The notes: generated by a model not told the origin, from the letters alone. A stretch of DNA of 7,992 nucleotides from JBNJEL01 sp051745835 (GCA_051745835.1 JBNJEL010000087.1:1-7992), one strand, 5' to 3'; counted from the stretch's first letter, positions 1-5,552 are shown. A program made the numbers and translations.

Positions 1-219
1 CAAGATTATATCAGTGAGCAGGTTACTATTACTGATCAGCTAACAGAAGCTAAAGAGGATATCTTATTTGATCCGCAAACTTCGGGTGGATTATTGATCT
101 CAGTAGCAGCAGATAAAGTTGATGAGTTGGTAGCTAAGTTGGAAGCTCAAGGGGTAACATCAGTAGCTGTCATTGGACAGATTGAAGCTGGTAGTGCTCA
201 AATTGAGGTTGGTGAATAA
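1..219 (+). CDS. selD: Selenide, water dikinase (selenophosphate synthase), C-terminal part
   Basis: This is the 3' end of a gene that begins before the window; 72 residues and a TAA stop are visible. The frame contains LFDPQTSGGLL, the hallmark of the C-terminal AIRS-like domain of SelD. It is followed by a short alpha/beta tail ending in VIGQIEAGSAQIEVGE, typical of the end of this family. SelD uses ATP and selenide to make selenophosphate, the selenium donor for selenocysteine-tRNA and 2-selenouridine-tRNA. The catalytic Cys/Sec and Lys near the N-terminus lie outside the window, so I cannot tell whether this is a selenoprotein. A strong terminator follows about 34 bases after the stop, so selD is probably the last gene of its transcript. 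Confidence 0.88.
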   Translation, partial: QDYISEQVTITDQLTEAKEDILFDPQTSGGLLISVAADKVDELVAKLEAQGVTSVAVIGQIEAGSAQIEVGE

Positions 220-250
220 GTAGAGACTAAAAGATTATAGGCTATGTATT

Positions 251-290
251 AATTAGAGTAGCTACTCTAAAGTTAGGGTAGTTACTCTAA
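251..290. repeat. 20-bp tandem direct repeat, two copies
   Basis: Bases 251-270 and 271-290 match at 17 of 20 positions; the differences are A/G, A/G and C/T. The first copy holds the perfect 18-bp palindrome TTAGAGTAGCTACTCTAA. Because the unit is palindromic, the duplication itself creates the terminator stem. The array could also be a protein-binding site with two sites spaced about two helical turns apart, but that is inference. Confidence 0.6.
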
Positions 291-295
291 TTTTT
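253..295 (+). terminator. Intrinsic terminator after selD
   Basis: A 12-bp stem pairs TTAGAGTAGCTA (253-264) with TAGTTACTCTAA (279-290), with one G-U pair, and is followed by TTTTT (291-295). The left part, 253-270, is also a perfect 18-bp palindrome, so an alternative smaller hairpin is possible. It lies 34 bases past the selD stop and well before the next promoter. Confidence 0.75.
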
Positions 296-334
296 ATATA
301 GTATCTAGTATTTAATGTAGATTAAAGGGATAAC

Positions 335-363
335 TTGACGACATATGTAAGTTATATTATAAT
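335..363 (+). promoter_or_regulatory. Sigma-A type promoter for the first regulator gene
   Basis: TTGACG (335-340) is followed by a 17-base spacer and a perfect TATAAT (358-363). Transcription would start near 370, leaving a leader of about 70 bases before the ATG at 440. The -35 box and spacer also hold the short inverted repeat TAACTT / AAGTTA. Confidence 0.75.
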
Positions 364-370
364 CATTGGT

Positions 371-391
371 GATCAATTAGTGTAATTGTTC
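371..391. promoter_or_regulatory. Candidate operator dyad at the transcription start
   Basis: GATCAATTA (371-379) and TAATTGTTC (383-391) form an inverted repeat with 8 of 9 positions paired and a 3-base spacer. It begins 7 bases after the -10 box, where a bound repressor would block initiation. Autoregulation by the HTH protein encoded just downstream is a reasonable guess. AT-rich dyads can occur by chance, so this needs comparison with related genomes. Confidence 0.35.
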
Positions 392-439
392 ATCGTAGGT
401 TAGTAGGTTTAGTTGTAGAATTAAGTAGGAGGTAGTAGA

Positions 440-1135
440 ATGGAAGAGTTAAATAAAGAAGTGAGTATGGAGAATTTGAATAAGAAAGAGAAAGTAGTCT
501 GTTTAGCTAAATATGATCCCTTTTTGAAGGTGGAGGAGTTAGCTACTAAAGTAGGAACTACTCCTCACTATGTTAGAACAGTACTATCTGAAGCGGAGCT
601 GTCATTGACCAAATTAAGAAGAGAGTATGCTAAGAAGATGGAAGAGTTATCAACGTCAGCTATTAATCGATTATTAGTTGATGTCTTTAATCTCTCTCAA
701 TTAGATGAGATTAATCAAGAAAGATTAGATCGGATTATCTTAAATGATTACCAGATCTATCATCAGTTAATTAGAGAACGTGTCTATAGTCAGGCTTCCT
801 CAATTATCTTTACTCAGCAGCAGCCGTTGGTGGTTAACACTCTCTTTTGGTTAGATGAGGAAGATGTAAATAATATTGAGCAGACTATTTCTGAAGTATT
901 AGAGGATGATTCAGTTAAAGTTAAGTTTTCTGATCTACAATTAGAGATTGAAGAGACTAATTATGATCTCTCGGAAGCGTTAGAAGTAAGTTTAAATGAG
1001 CCGCTTTTTAAATTTAGCCGTCGAATTATTGTTGATGATCAATTGAAAGGTTTAGATATTTTCTATTTACGTAGTGATGATTGTCAAGTCAGTTTCAGTG
1101 GTAAACAATCTACAGTTAATATAGAATATAAGTAG
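440..1135 (+). CDS. HTH regulator with UTRA-like C-terminal domain (paralogue 1)
   Basis: This encodes a 231-residue soluble protein with no membrane segment. Residues about 13-60 look like a helix-turn-helix: a KEKVVCLAKYDP helix, then KVEELATKVG and TPHYVRTVLSEA as the likely recognition pair. An SLTKLRREYAKKMEE helix follows. Residues about 120-215 resemble the UTRA ligand-binding fold of GntR/HutC regulators, with a P-L-F-K-F-S-R-R strand followed by a G-containing turn near the end. The HTH is not a standard GntR winged helix, so the family is uncertain. About 55% of the N-terminal 56 aligned positions are identical to the next gene, while the C-terminal halves have clearly diverged. The start at 440 follows AGGAGG (427-432) by 7 bases; an internal ATG at 467 lacks a good site. 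It has its own promoter and terminator. The ligand and targets are unknown. Confidence 0.7.
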   Translation: MEELNKEVSMENLNKKEKVVCLAKYDPFLKVEELATKVGTTPHYVRTVLSEAELSLTKLRREYAKKMEELSTSAINRLLVDVFNLSQLDEINQERLDRIILNDYQIYHQLIRERVYSQASSIIFTQQQPLVVNTLFWLDEEDVNNIEQTISEVLEDDSVKVKFSDLQLEIEETNYDLSEALEVSLNEPLFKFSRRIIVDDQLKGLDIFYLRSDDCQVSFSGKQSTVNIEYK

Positions 1136-1180
1136 TTAATTTTTATAATTTTAGATAGATTAAGTGATAGCTTGACTTTA

Positions 1181-1212
1181 AGTAACTATCTTCACGGATA
1201 GTTACTTTTTTT
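1181..1212 (+). terminator. Intrinsic terminator after the first regulator gene
   Basis: AGTAACTATC (1181-1190) pairs perfectly with GATAGTTACT (1197-1206) across a 6-base loop, TTCACG. A T-run follows directly (1206-1212). It lies 45 bases after the stop and separates the two paralogous regulators into different transcripts. Confidence 0.85.
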
Positions 1213-1310
1213 ATTTGGGGGTAGAAGTAAGGTCAGTAAAGAGTTGAAATAAATCTGGAACTTTGACGTATAAAACTAACTTCATTAAGAGATAATATTG
1301 ATGAGGCTAA

Positions 1311-1324
1311 TGCAAAATATTGCA
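1311..1324. promoter_or_regulatory. Short dyad upstream of the second regulator gene
   Basis: TGCAA (1311-1315) and TTGCA (1320-1324) flank AATA, giving a 14-base inverted repeat 11 bases before the ribosome binding site. It is a possible operator in the leader of the second regulator gene. It does not match the dyad in front of the first regulator gene, and its short arms make chance occurrence plausible. Confidence 0.25.
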
Positions 1325-1334
1325 ATTTTAAGAC

Positions 1335-1339
1335 GGAGG
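1335..1339 (+). promoter_or_regulatory. Ribosome binding site that sets the start at 1348
   Basis: GGAGG at 1335-1339 lies 8 bases before ATG 1348. The longer reading frame would begin at a GTG (1339) that overlaps this site and cannot use it, so the shorter start is preferred. Confidence 0.7.
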
Positions 1340-1347
1340 TGGCAGTA

Positions 1348-2028
1348 ATGAGTTTAGAAGAATTAACTAAGAAAGAACAGATTATTAATTTTGCTCGTAA
1401 CGATCCCTTTTTAAAGATTAGTGATATAGCTGAGTATGTGGAGACAACGCCGCGCTATGTCCGAACTATTCTTTCAGAAGCAAATATCTCATTGATGAAG
1501 TTAAGAGAGAAATATGCACGAAATATGGAGAAGAGATTACAGATTAAGGACGGCGAAGCTCAAAAAGCAGAGATTAGGTTAATCAATCAAAATTATGATA
1601 CCTATACTACTGATTTGAAGTTTACTAAACTAACCAAACAGAGTTTTAGGGAGTTACGTAAGACAGATCCGGAACAAGAATTATATAAAGTATCGCAAAA
1701 GCAGTTAGTAGGTAAGGGGCCATTTGGAATTCAGGAAGTTATTACATACCTGAATTCAGATCGAATAACTGATGAGACCAAGAAGCTAGATTCATTATAT
1801 GAGTTATTTGGGACAAAATCACTCAGTAAGTTACAGTTTAAGAACAATATTATGCAGGTTGAGGCAGCTAATCAGGTCTTAGCTCAGTTATTGGAGGTAA
1901 AGAGCGGGGATCCAATCATTAAGAGTCAGCGCTTAATCTTGATTGGTAAGATTCCAATAGCAATTGAGAACTGCTTCTTTGCTGCAGATCAGGTACAGTT
2001 AATCCTACCTGGTGAGTTTGTTATCTAG
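1348..2028 (+). CDS. HTH regulator with UTRA-like C-terminal domain (paralogue 2)
   Basis: This encodes a 226-residue soluble protein. Residues about 7-62 repeat the HTH region of the preceding gene, with NDPFLKISDIAEYV, then TTPRYVRTILSEA, then an SLMKLREKYARNME helix. The C-terminal half (about 110-215) is more typical of UTRA than the paralogue. It has GPFGIQEVITYL, then a strand-rich LQFKNNIMQVEAANQVLAQL stretch. It ends in SGDPIIKSQRLILIGKIPI, the pattern in which UTRA proteins bind small effectors. The conserved HTH with diverged sensor halves suggests similar DNA sites read out with different ligands; this is inference. No convincing promoter was found in the 135 bases between the upstream terminator and the start, although a 14-base dyad (1311-1324) lies there. 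The real ligand and regulon are unknown, and a role in selenium or tRNA-modification control would rest only on position. Confidence 0.72.
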   Translation: MSLEELTKKEQIINFARNDPFLKISDIAEYVETTPRYVRTILSEANISLMKLREKYARNMEKRLQIKDGEAQKAEIRLINQNYDTYTTDLKFTKLTKQSFRELRKTDPEQELYKVSQKQLVGKGPFGIQEVITYLNSDRITDETKKLDSLYELFGTKSLSKLQFKNNIMQVEAANQVLAQLLEVKSGDPIIKSQRLILIGKIPIAIENCFFAADQVQLILPGEFVI

Positions 2029-2034
2029 TCAAGT

Positions 2035-2080
2035 AATAACATAATCAGGTGTCATGATGCCTGGTTATGTTATTTTCTAT
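2035..2080 (+). terminator. Intrinsic terminator after the second regulator gene
   Basis: A 16-bp stem pairs AATAACATAATCAGGT (2035-2050) with GCCTGGTTATGTTATT (2059-2074), with two G-U pairs and an 8-base loop. The T-rich tail TTCTATTTT follows. It starts 6 bases after the stop codon and lies just before the tRNA promoter. Confidence 0.75.
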
Positions 2081-2086
2081 TTTAAA

Positions 2087-2114
2087 TTGACTTTTTGATT
2101 AGATATGATATAAT
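2087..2114 (+). promoter_or_regulatory. Promoter of tRNA-Leu
   Basis: TTGACT (2087-2092) is followed by a 16-base spacer and a perfect TATAAT (2109-2114). The mature tRNA starts 25 bases beyond the -10 box, so a short 5' leader would be removed by RNase P. Confidence 0.8.
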
Positions 2115-2138
2115 AAGAAATGTCGAAAAGATAATATT

Positions 2139-2227
2139 GCCGGAGTGGCGGAACTGGCAGACGCGTAGCGTTGAGGGCGCTATGGGCAGTCTTGCCCGTG
2201 TGGGTTCAAATCCCACCTCCGGCACCA
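2139..2227 (+). tRNA. tRNA-Leu (anticodon GAG)
   Basis: This is an 89-base gene with encoded CCA. The acceptor arm pairs GCCGGAG (2139-2145) with CTCCGGC, followed by discriminator A at 2224 and CCA (2225-2227). The anticodon stem TAGCG/CGCTA (2166-2170/2178-2182) closes the loop TTGAGGG, giving anticodon GAG (2173-2175), which reads CUC and CUU. A long variable arm (GGGCAG...TTGCCC region) marks a class II tRNA, and GGTTCAAATCC is the T-loop. The gene stands alone between its own promoter and terminator. Although it lies next to queuosine genes it is not a queuosine target, since those tRNAs carry GUN anticodons. Confidence 0.96.
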
Positions 2228-2233
2228 ATCATT

Positions 2234-2276
2234 TCTAGCTAATTGTAGTTATAGATTACAATAGCTAGATTTTTTA
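2234..2276 (+). terminator. Terminator after tRNA-Leu
   Basis: TCTAGCT (2234-2240) and ATTGTA (2242-2247) pair with TACAAT (2257-2262) and AGCTAGA (2263-2269), with one bulged A. A run of six T's follows from 2270. It lies directly behind the tRNA 3' end and separates it from the que operon. Confidence 0.72.
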
Positions 2277-2299
2277 TTATAATTTATATGATATAGTTG

Positions 2300-2320
2300 T
2301 CAATTGATGAAATTAATTGA
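2300..2320. promoter_or_regulatory. AT-rich dyad in the que operon leader
   Basis: TCAATT (2300-2305) and AATTGA (2315-2320) form an inverted repeat with a 9-base spacer. TTGTCA (2297-2302) or TTGATG (2304-2309) could serve as a -35 box, but no -10 box sits at an ideal spacing. The promoter of the que genes must be in this roughly 80-base gap, though I cannot place it exactly. No preQ1 aptamer was recognised here. Confidence 0.25.
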
Positions 2321-2340
2321 AAGTTAAATATATCTTAAAT

Positions 2341-2345
2341 AGGAG
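2341..2345 (+). promoter_or_regulatory. Ribosome binding site that sets the queF start
   Basis: AGGAG (2341-2345) lies 9 bases before ATG 2355. An in-frame TTG at 2346 touches this site and would be too close, so ATG 2355 is chosen. This start also places the catalytic Cys at residue 55. Confidence 0.7.
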
Positions 2346-2354
2346 TTGATTATT

Positions 2355-2789
2355 ATGTCTACAGATCAGCAAGATGAAGCTTGGATACCGCGCAGTGGTC
2401 CTATGCCGCGACCAGAAAGTGTTGAGCAAGCAGCTAAAACATTGAAGACAGAATCATTTCCCGCTCCAGAATATACAGATGAGGTAGAGTTTAGAAGTGA
2501 AGAGTTTACTTCCATCTGTCCTAAAAGCGGTCAACCTGACTTTTCAACTATAGTTATTAATTATCAGCCCGATGAACTATGTATCGAAAGTAAGTCACTT
2601 AAGTTCTATCTTTGGGCATTTAGAGATTACGGCGGTTTCTGTGAAGGAATAACCCAAAAAATAGCAGTTGATATTATGGAAGCCATTCAGCCCTGCCAAG
2701 TGACAGTAATTATTAAGCAGAATGTCCGTGGTGGCTTAGAATTAGATGCGCGTACTACACTTACTAAGGAAGAGTATTATCATGAGTAA
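2355..2789 (+). CDS. queF: NADPH-dependent preQ0 reductase (7-cyano-7-deazaguanine reductase)
   Basis: This is a 144-residue, short (unimodular) QueF. It reduces the nitrile of preQ0 to the amine of preQ1 with two NADPH, the last step before insertion into tRNA. FTSICPKSGQPDF carries the nucleophile Cys55 and general acid Asp62. ESKSLKFYL (about 78-86) is the NADPH-binding QueF motif, which argues against the archaeal QueF-like amidinotransferase. FRDYGGFCEG (89-98) is the substrate-binding stretch: Glu97 is kept, but a Cys replaces the His usual at 96 in Bacillus-type enzymes. The N-terminal 30 residues are polar and Pro-rich, unlike the core. The gene overlaps queC by 8 bases and heads a queF-C-D-E cluster, so all four are probably translated from one message. 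Confidence 0.93.
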   Translation: MSTDQQDEAWIPRSGPMPRPESVEQAAKTLKTESFPAPEYTDEVEFRSEEFTSICPKSGQPDFSTIVINYQPDELCIESKSLKFYLWAFRDYGGFCEGITQKIAVDIMEAIQPCQVTVIIKQNVRGGLELDARTTLTKEEYYHE

Positions 2790-3450
2790 GGCATTAGTCA
2801 TCTTCAGCGGCGGTCAGGACTCGACTACCTGTTTAGGTTGGGCAGAAAATAGGTTCGATCAAGTAATTGCAGTAAGTTTTAAGTACGGACAGAAGCATGA
2901 AGTAGAGCTTGAGCAGGCAGAGAAGATAGTTAAGCGGTTAGGTATTGAACATCATATCATCGATATCTCCTTTTTTGGTGATTTAGTCGATAGCGCTCTA
3001 ACTCATAATGAGGGTGACGTCAATCAACAGCATGAGCGAGTAAAAGAGCTGCCGGCTAGTTTTGTTCCTAATCGTAATGGATTATTTATTACTCTAGCTC
3101 ACTCTTTAGCCCAAAAGATTGGAGTTGAGACTTTAGTTACCGGTGTCTGTCAGGTCGATTATAGCGGTTATCCGGACTGCCGCCAGGAATTTATTGATAG
3201 TATAGAAGAGACCTTAAATTTAGGTTCACAAGCGGAAATAGAGATTGCCACTCCTTTAATGAATCTAACTAAAGCGGAAGCATTTAAGTTAGCTCAAGAA
3301 GAGGACGTCTTAGATTTAGTGTTGGAGCTATCTCATACCTGCTATAATGGCGTAGCTAAAATGAATGAGTGGGGACGAGGATGTGATGATTGTCCTGCCT
3401 GTCAATTAAGAAAGCAAGGATATTATGAGTTTAAGGAAGGAGCATTCTAA
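2782..3450 (+). CDS. queC: 7-cyano-7-deazaguanine (preQ0) synthase
   Basis: This 222-residue cytosolic enzyme converts 7-carboxy-7-deazaguanine to preQ0 using ATP and ammonia. The N-terminus has FSGGQDSTTCL (8-18), the PP-loop that binds ATP. VPNRNGLFITLAHSLAQ is the conserved central motif. Four cysteines near the C-terminus (187, 201, 204, 207, in HTCYNG and GCDDCPACQLR) form the zinc site. The gap between the first two cysteines is 13 residues, longer than the 8 seen in the E. coli type, a variant also seen in other QueC proteins. The start at 2782 gives the standard N-terminus MSKALVIFSGG and lies within the end of queF. AAGGAAG about 10 bases upstream, inside queF, is a plausible ribosome site. 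The next gene overlaps by one base (TAATG). Confidence 0.95.
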   Translation: MSKALVIFSGGQDSTTCLGWAENRFDQVIAVSFKYGQKHEVELEQAEKIVKRLGIEHHIIDISFFGDLVDSALTHNEGDVNQQHERVKELPASFVPNRNGLFITLAHSLAQKIGVETLVTGVCQVDYSGYPDCRQEFIDSIEETLNLGSQAEIEIATPLMNLTKAEAFKLAQEEDVLDLVLELSHTCYNGVAKMNEWGRGCDDCPACQLRKQGYYEFKEGAF

Positions 3451-3785
3451 TGTATACTGTTAGCAAACGGATAGAGATCTCTGGTAGTCATCAACTTAAA
3501 TTAGATTATGAGAGCGAATGTGCGGGGCTGCATGGTCATAACTGGATTATTACTATTTACTGTCGGAGTGAAGAGTTAAATCAGAATGGAATGGTAGTTG
3601 ATTTTGATGAGATTAAAAGTAAGGTCAAAAGTAAGTTAGATCATCAACACCTAAATGATGTATTAGATCGCAACCCTACCGCTGAGAATATAGCCCGCTG
3701 GATTAGCGAACAGTTGTCTACCTGTTATAAGGTGCGAGTGCAGGAAAGTGAGGGGAATGTAGCAATCTATGAAGTTTCAGATTAA
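3450..3785 (+). CDS. queD: 6-carboxy-5,6,7,8-tetrahydropterin synthase
   Basis: This is a compact 111-residue member of the PTPS/QueD family that turns dihydroneopterin triphosphate into 6-carboxytetrahydropterin. Zinc ligands are His14 (SGSHQL), His28 and His30 (LHGHNW). Cys24 (SECAGLHGH) is the catalytic thiol, paired with Asp64-His65 in DHQHLND. Glu99 in VQESEGN anchors the pterin. VVDFDEIK is the usual motif before the catalytic Asp-His. Cys24 four residues before the first zinc His is the QueD-type arrangement. The ATG shares a base with the queC stop (TAATG), and AAGGAAGGAG lies just upstream within queC. The 3' end overlaps queE by 17 bases, so translation of the two is probably coupled. 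Confidence 0.95.
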   Translation: MYTVSKRIEISGSHQLKLDYESECAGLHGHNWIITIYCRSEELNQNGMVVDFDEIKSKVKSKLDHQHLNDVLDRNPTAENIARWISEQLSTCYKVRVQESEGNVAIYEVSD

Positions 3786-4362
3786 TGAGATCTTTCAAAG
3801 TTATCAAGGCGAAGGTTATAATACCGGAAAACGGGTTATCTTTGTTAGATTTGCTGGCTGTAATCTAAATTGTAGCTGGTGTGATACGGACTTTAATTGT
3901 CAGACTACTTTAAGTAGGTCCGAACTAATAGCTAAGCTTAAGAATTATCAAGCGCAGAGTATCATCTTAACTGGTGGTGAGCCAACTGAGCAGCAGTTAG
4001 CAGCTTTAATCCCTAAGTTAAAGGCAGAAGGTTACTGGGTAGGAGTTGAAACTAATGGTACTAACTCAATTACTAATTTAGAGCTGGATTATATTGCGCT
4101 CTCACCGAAACTAAATCAGCCACTAGAGATTAAGCAGCAGCAAGCTGATGAAGTGCGAGTAGTAGTTAAAGATATTACAGTAGCTGACTTAATAGAAGTT
4201 GAGTCTTTAATTAGTGCTGTGCGGTACTACTTAAGTCCAGTAGAAGAAGCGGGAAACTTTAATTTTAGAGCTACTTTTGAACTATTAAATGAGATTAATC
4301 AAAAGGGCGATAATGATTGGCAGTTAAGCTTACAGGTACATAAGTTGGCCGGGATTAAGTAG
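3769..4362 (+). CDS. queE: 7-carboxy-7-deazaguanine synthase (radical SAM)
   Basis: This 197-residue radical SAM enzyme contracts the ring of 6-carboxytetrahydropterin to 7-carboxy-7-deazaguanine, using SAM and Mg2+. FQSYQGEG (9-16) is the QueE signature. GCNLNCSWCDT holds the cluster cysteines 31, 35 and 38 in CX3CX2C spacing, followed by Asp-Thr as in the family. ILTGGEP (66-72) and GVETNGT contact SAM. LSPKL and a C-terminal LQVHKLAGIK complete the fold. It is shorter than the roughly 240-residue Bacillus enzyme, as many compact QueE are. AGGGGAA lies 11 bases before the ATG, inside queD. It is the last gene of the cluster and converges on a minus-strand gene only 13 bases away; I see no clear terminator between them. 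Confidence 0.95.
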   Translation: MKFQINEIFQSYQGEGYNTGKRVIFVRFAGCNLNCSWCDTDFNCQTTLSRSELIAKLKNYQAQSIILTGGEPTEQQLAALIPKLKAEGYWVGVETNGTNSITNLELDYIALSPKLNQPLEIKQQQADEVRVVVKDITVADLIEVESLISAVRYYLSPVEEAGNFNFRATFELLNEINQKGDNDWQLSLQVHKLAGIK

Positions 4363-4375
4363 TTAATTTATAGTG

Positions 4376-5080
4376 TTAATCTTCGGGCGGCTGGCTATAG
4401 TCAGGTGTTATATTGCGCTGGTCAATATATAGGGTGCCGTCCGTATTGAGAGTAGCTAAGACTACTTCAGATATATCATCTATTTGATGTCTCTTTAGTT
4501 CTTGATAGAGCCAGTTAAAGTCTAATTGATTCTGACTTAAGTTCTGTTCTAGGACTTCACCGTCCTTAATGATTTCCGAAGGCAGTCCTTCGTAAGTTGT
4601 GCTTAAGTTTAGGTCGTTAGGTGTTACAGGTTGATTAGAACTCTTTTTTAGCACACTTAACTTACCATGGGATTCTAAAATAGCAAATTCTACTTCTGTT
4701 AAATCGAAGATTCCTTTCTGACGCAGCTGCATATTGAGATTATCTAAGTTATAGTGCGCTCGTGCTAGGTTATCTTCTAAGATTTTGCCATTTTGAATCA
4801 TAATTATCGGTTCACCTTCGATAATTTTACGTAATCGTAAACTCTTCATCGTTAAGTAGCTCGAACTTAAGACATAAATAGTAAGCAAGAATAGGCTAAT
4901 TAGAATCCAGTATCCTCTAACTTGATTGATGATATAGTTGGCACTAATAGTTCCGATTGTAATACTGATAATGAAATCAAAGAAAGTAATCTGTGATAGT
5001 AGCTTTCTTCCAATAATGCGGGTTAGGATAAATAAGGTTAAATAGACTACTAAAGTTGTCCAGATAGTTTTAAGTAACAT
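4376..5080 (-). CDS. YetF/DUF421 family membrane protein
   Basis: This is a 234-residue membrane protein. Three hydrophobic segments lie at about 5-23, 31-51 and 57-76, and the rest is soluble and probably cytoplasmic. The stretch TRIIGRKLLSQITFFDFII followed by GTISAN is the DUF421 N-terminal signature. The soluble part shows an internal duplication: residues 89-143 and 165-219 both read G-x-P-x-x-I-I-x-x-G-x-x-L-E-x-N-L, then an L-x-x-x-L-[RK] helix, then EV-x-x-A-x-L and G-x-L. YetF proteins are linked to spore or stress physiology in Bacillus, but their molecular activity is unsettled. AAAGGAG (complement of 5091-5097) lies 10 bases before the ATG. It may be read with the small upstream gene, 77 bases away. 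The C-terminal tail SQPPED is acidic and unstructured. Confidence 0.88.
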   Translation of the reverse strand: MLLKTIWTTLVVYLTLFILTRIIGRKLLSQITFFDFIISITIGTISANYIINQVRGYWILISLFLLTIYVLSSSYLTMKSLRLRKIIEGEPIIMIQNGKILEDNLARAHYNLDNLNMQLRQKGIFDLTEVEFAILESHGKLSVLKKSSNQPVTPNDLNLSTTYEGLPSEIIKDGEVLEQNLSQNQLDFNWLYQELKRHQIDDISEVVLATLNTDGTLYIDQRNITPDYSQPPED

Positions 5081-5157
5081 CTACTGTTGACTCCTTTGTA
5101 AGTTTAAGTTTATTATGTGACTTTATAGCTAATTTATTGCCTCAAATCTAAATTTTA

Positions 5158-5505
5158 TTAATCATCTAATTTAGCTTCAATACTTTGACGGGGTATCTCG
5201 GGCGGCTGAGGTGGTGGACCTTCTCCTTCGTTGGAGGGGCGTTGTGGTGAGTGAACGACTGTGATACTATTAAGTAATATCTCAATCTCCTCTACTTCCT
5301 CGTCCTTTTGGTACTTTTTACGCAGTTCAGCTCGCGGTACAAAGACAGAAACTTCGTGAGGCTTATCGTAAGCAAAACAACGTTCCATAGTTATCTCTAA
5401 ACCATCTAGATTAAGATGAATCTCATCATTATTTCGACAGTTACAATCATCAGCTAATAAAGTACTAATTTTCTTCTTTAAGCGTTTAATTAGTGACCAA
5501 ACCAC
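5158..5505 (-). CDS. Small hypothetical protein with Pro-rich tail
   Basis: I do not recognise this 115-residue protein. The N-terminus is a basic amphipathic helix (WSLIKRLKKKISTLL, 3-17), which could lie on a membrane or nucleic acid but is not a signal peptide. Next comes DDCNCRNND with Cys21 and Cys23. A strand-rich core of about 28-84 follows (IHLNLDGLEITMERC, VSVFVPRAEL, IEILLNSITVV). The tail, 87-105, is rich in Pro and Gly, then ends acidic. There are no membrane segments. Translation starts at GTG 5505, supported by AAGGAGG (complement of 5514-5520) 8 bases away; no ATG alternative fits. The downstream YetF/DUF421 gene is on the same strand with no terminator in the 77-base gap, so they may be cotranscribed and functionally linked. 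Confidence 0.7.
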   Translation of the reverse strand: MVWSLIKRLKKKISTLLADDCNCRNNDEIHLNLDGLEITMERCFAYDKPHEVSVFVPRAELRKKYQKDEEVEEIEILLNSITVVHSPQRPSNEGEGPPPQPPEIPRQSIEAKLDD

Positions 5506-5513
5506 CTAATTTC

Positions 5514-5520
5514 CCTCCTT
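5514..5520 (-). promoter_or_regulatory. Ribosome binding site supporting a GTG start
   Basis: The complement reads AAGGAGG, a full anti-16S match, 8 bases before GTG 5505. It is strong support that the small protein is really translated and that GTG is its start codon. Confidence 0.75.
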
Positions 5521-5552
5521 GATTAATCTATTGACTGACTAATAGTATAATA

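Noticed and set aside
1263..1296. TTGACG and GATAAT upstream of the second regulator gene as a promoter
   Set aside because: The spacer is 22 bases, too long for a normal sigma-A promoter, and no better -10 box sits at 16-18 bases.
2276..2354. preQ1 riboswitch before queF
   Set aside because: I could not find the C-rich loop and A-rich tail of a preQ1 aptamer; the region is plain AT-rich sequence with one weak dyad.
2746..2781. Longer N-terminus for QueC
   Set aside because: The extra 12 residues are unlike the family and lie inside queF; ATG 2782 gives the standard MSKALVIFSGG start.
2139..4362. tRNA-Leu as a substrate or sensor of the neighbouring que genes
   Set aside because: Queuosine is placed in GUN anticodons (His, Tyr, Asn, Asp); this tRNA has GAG and its own promoter and terminator, so adjacency is probably incidental.
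4363..4375. Bidirectional terminator between queE and the YetF gene
   Set aside because: The 13-base gap and its flanks show no GC-containing stem with a T-run in either direction.
5531..5551. TTGACT and TATAAT as a plus-strand promoter
   Set aside because: The spacer is only 9 bases; the pair at 5598-5626 has ideal spacing and lies directly before the riboswitch.
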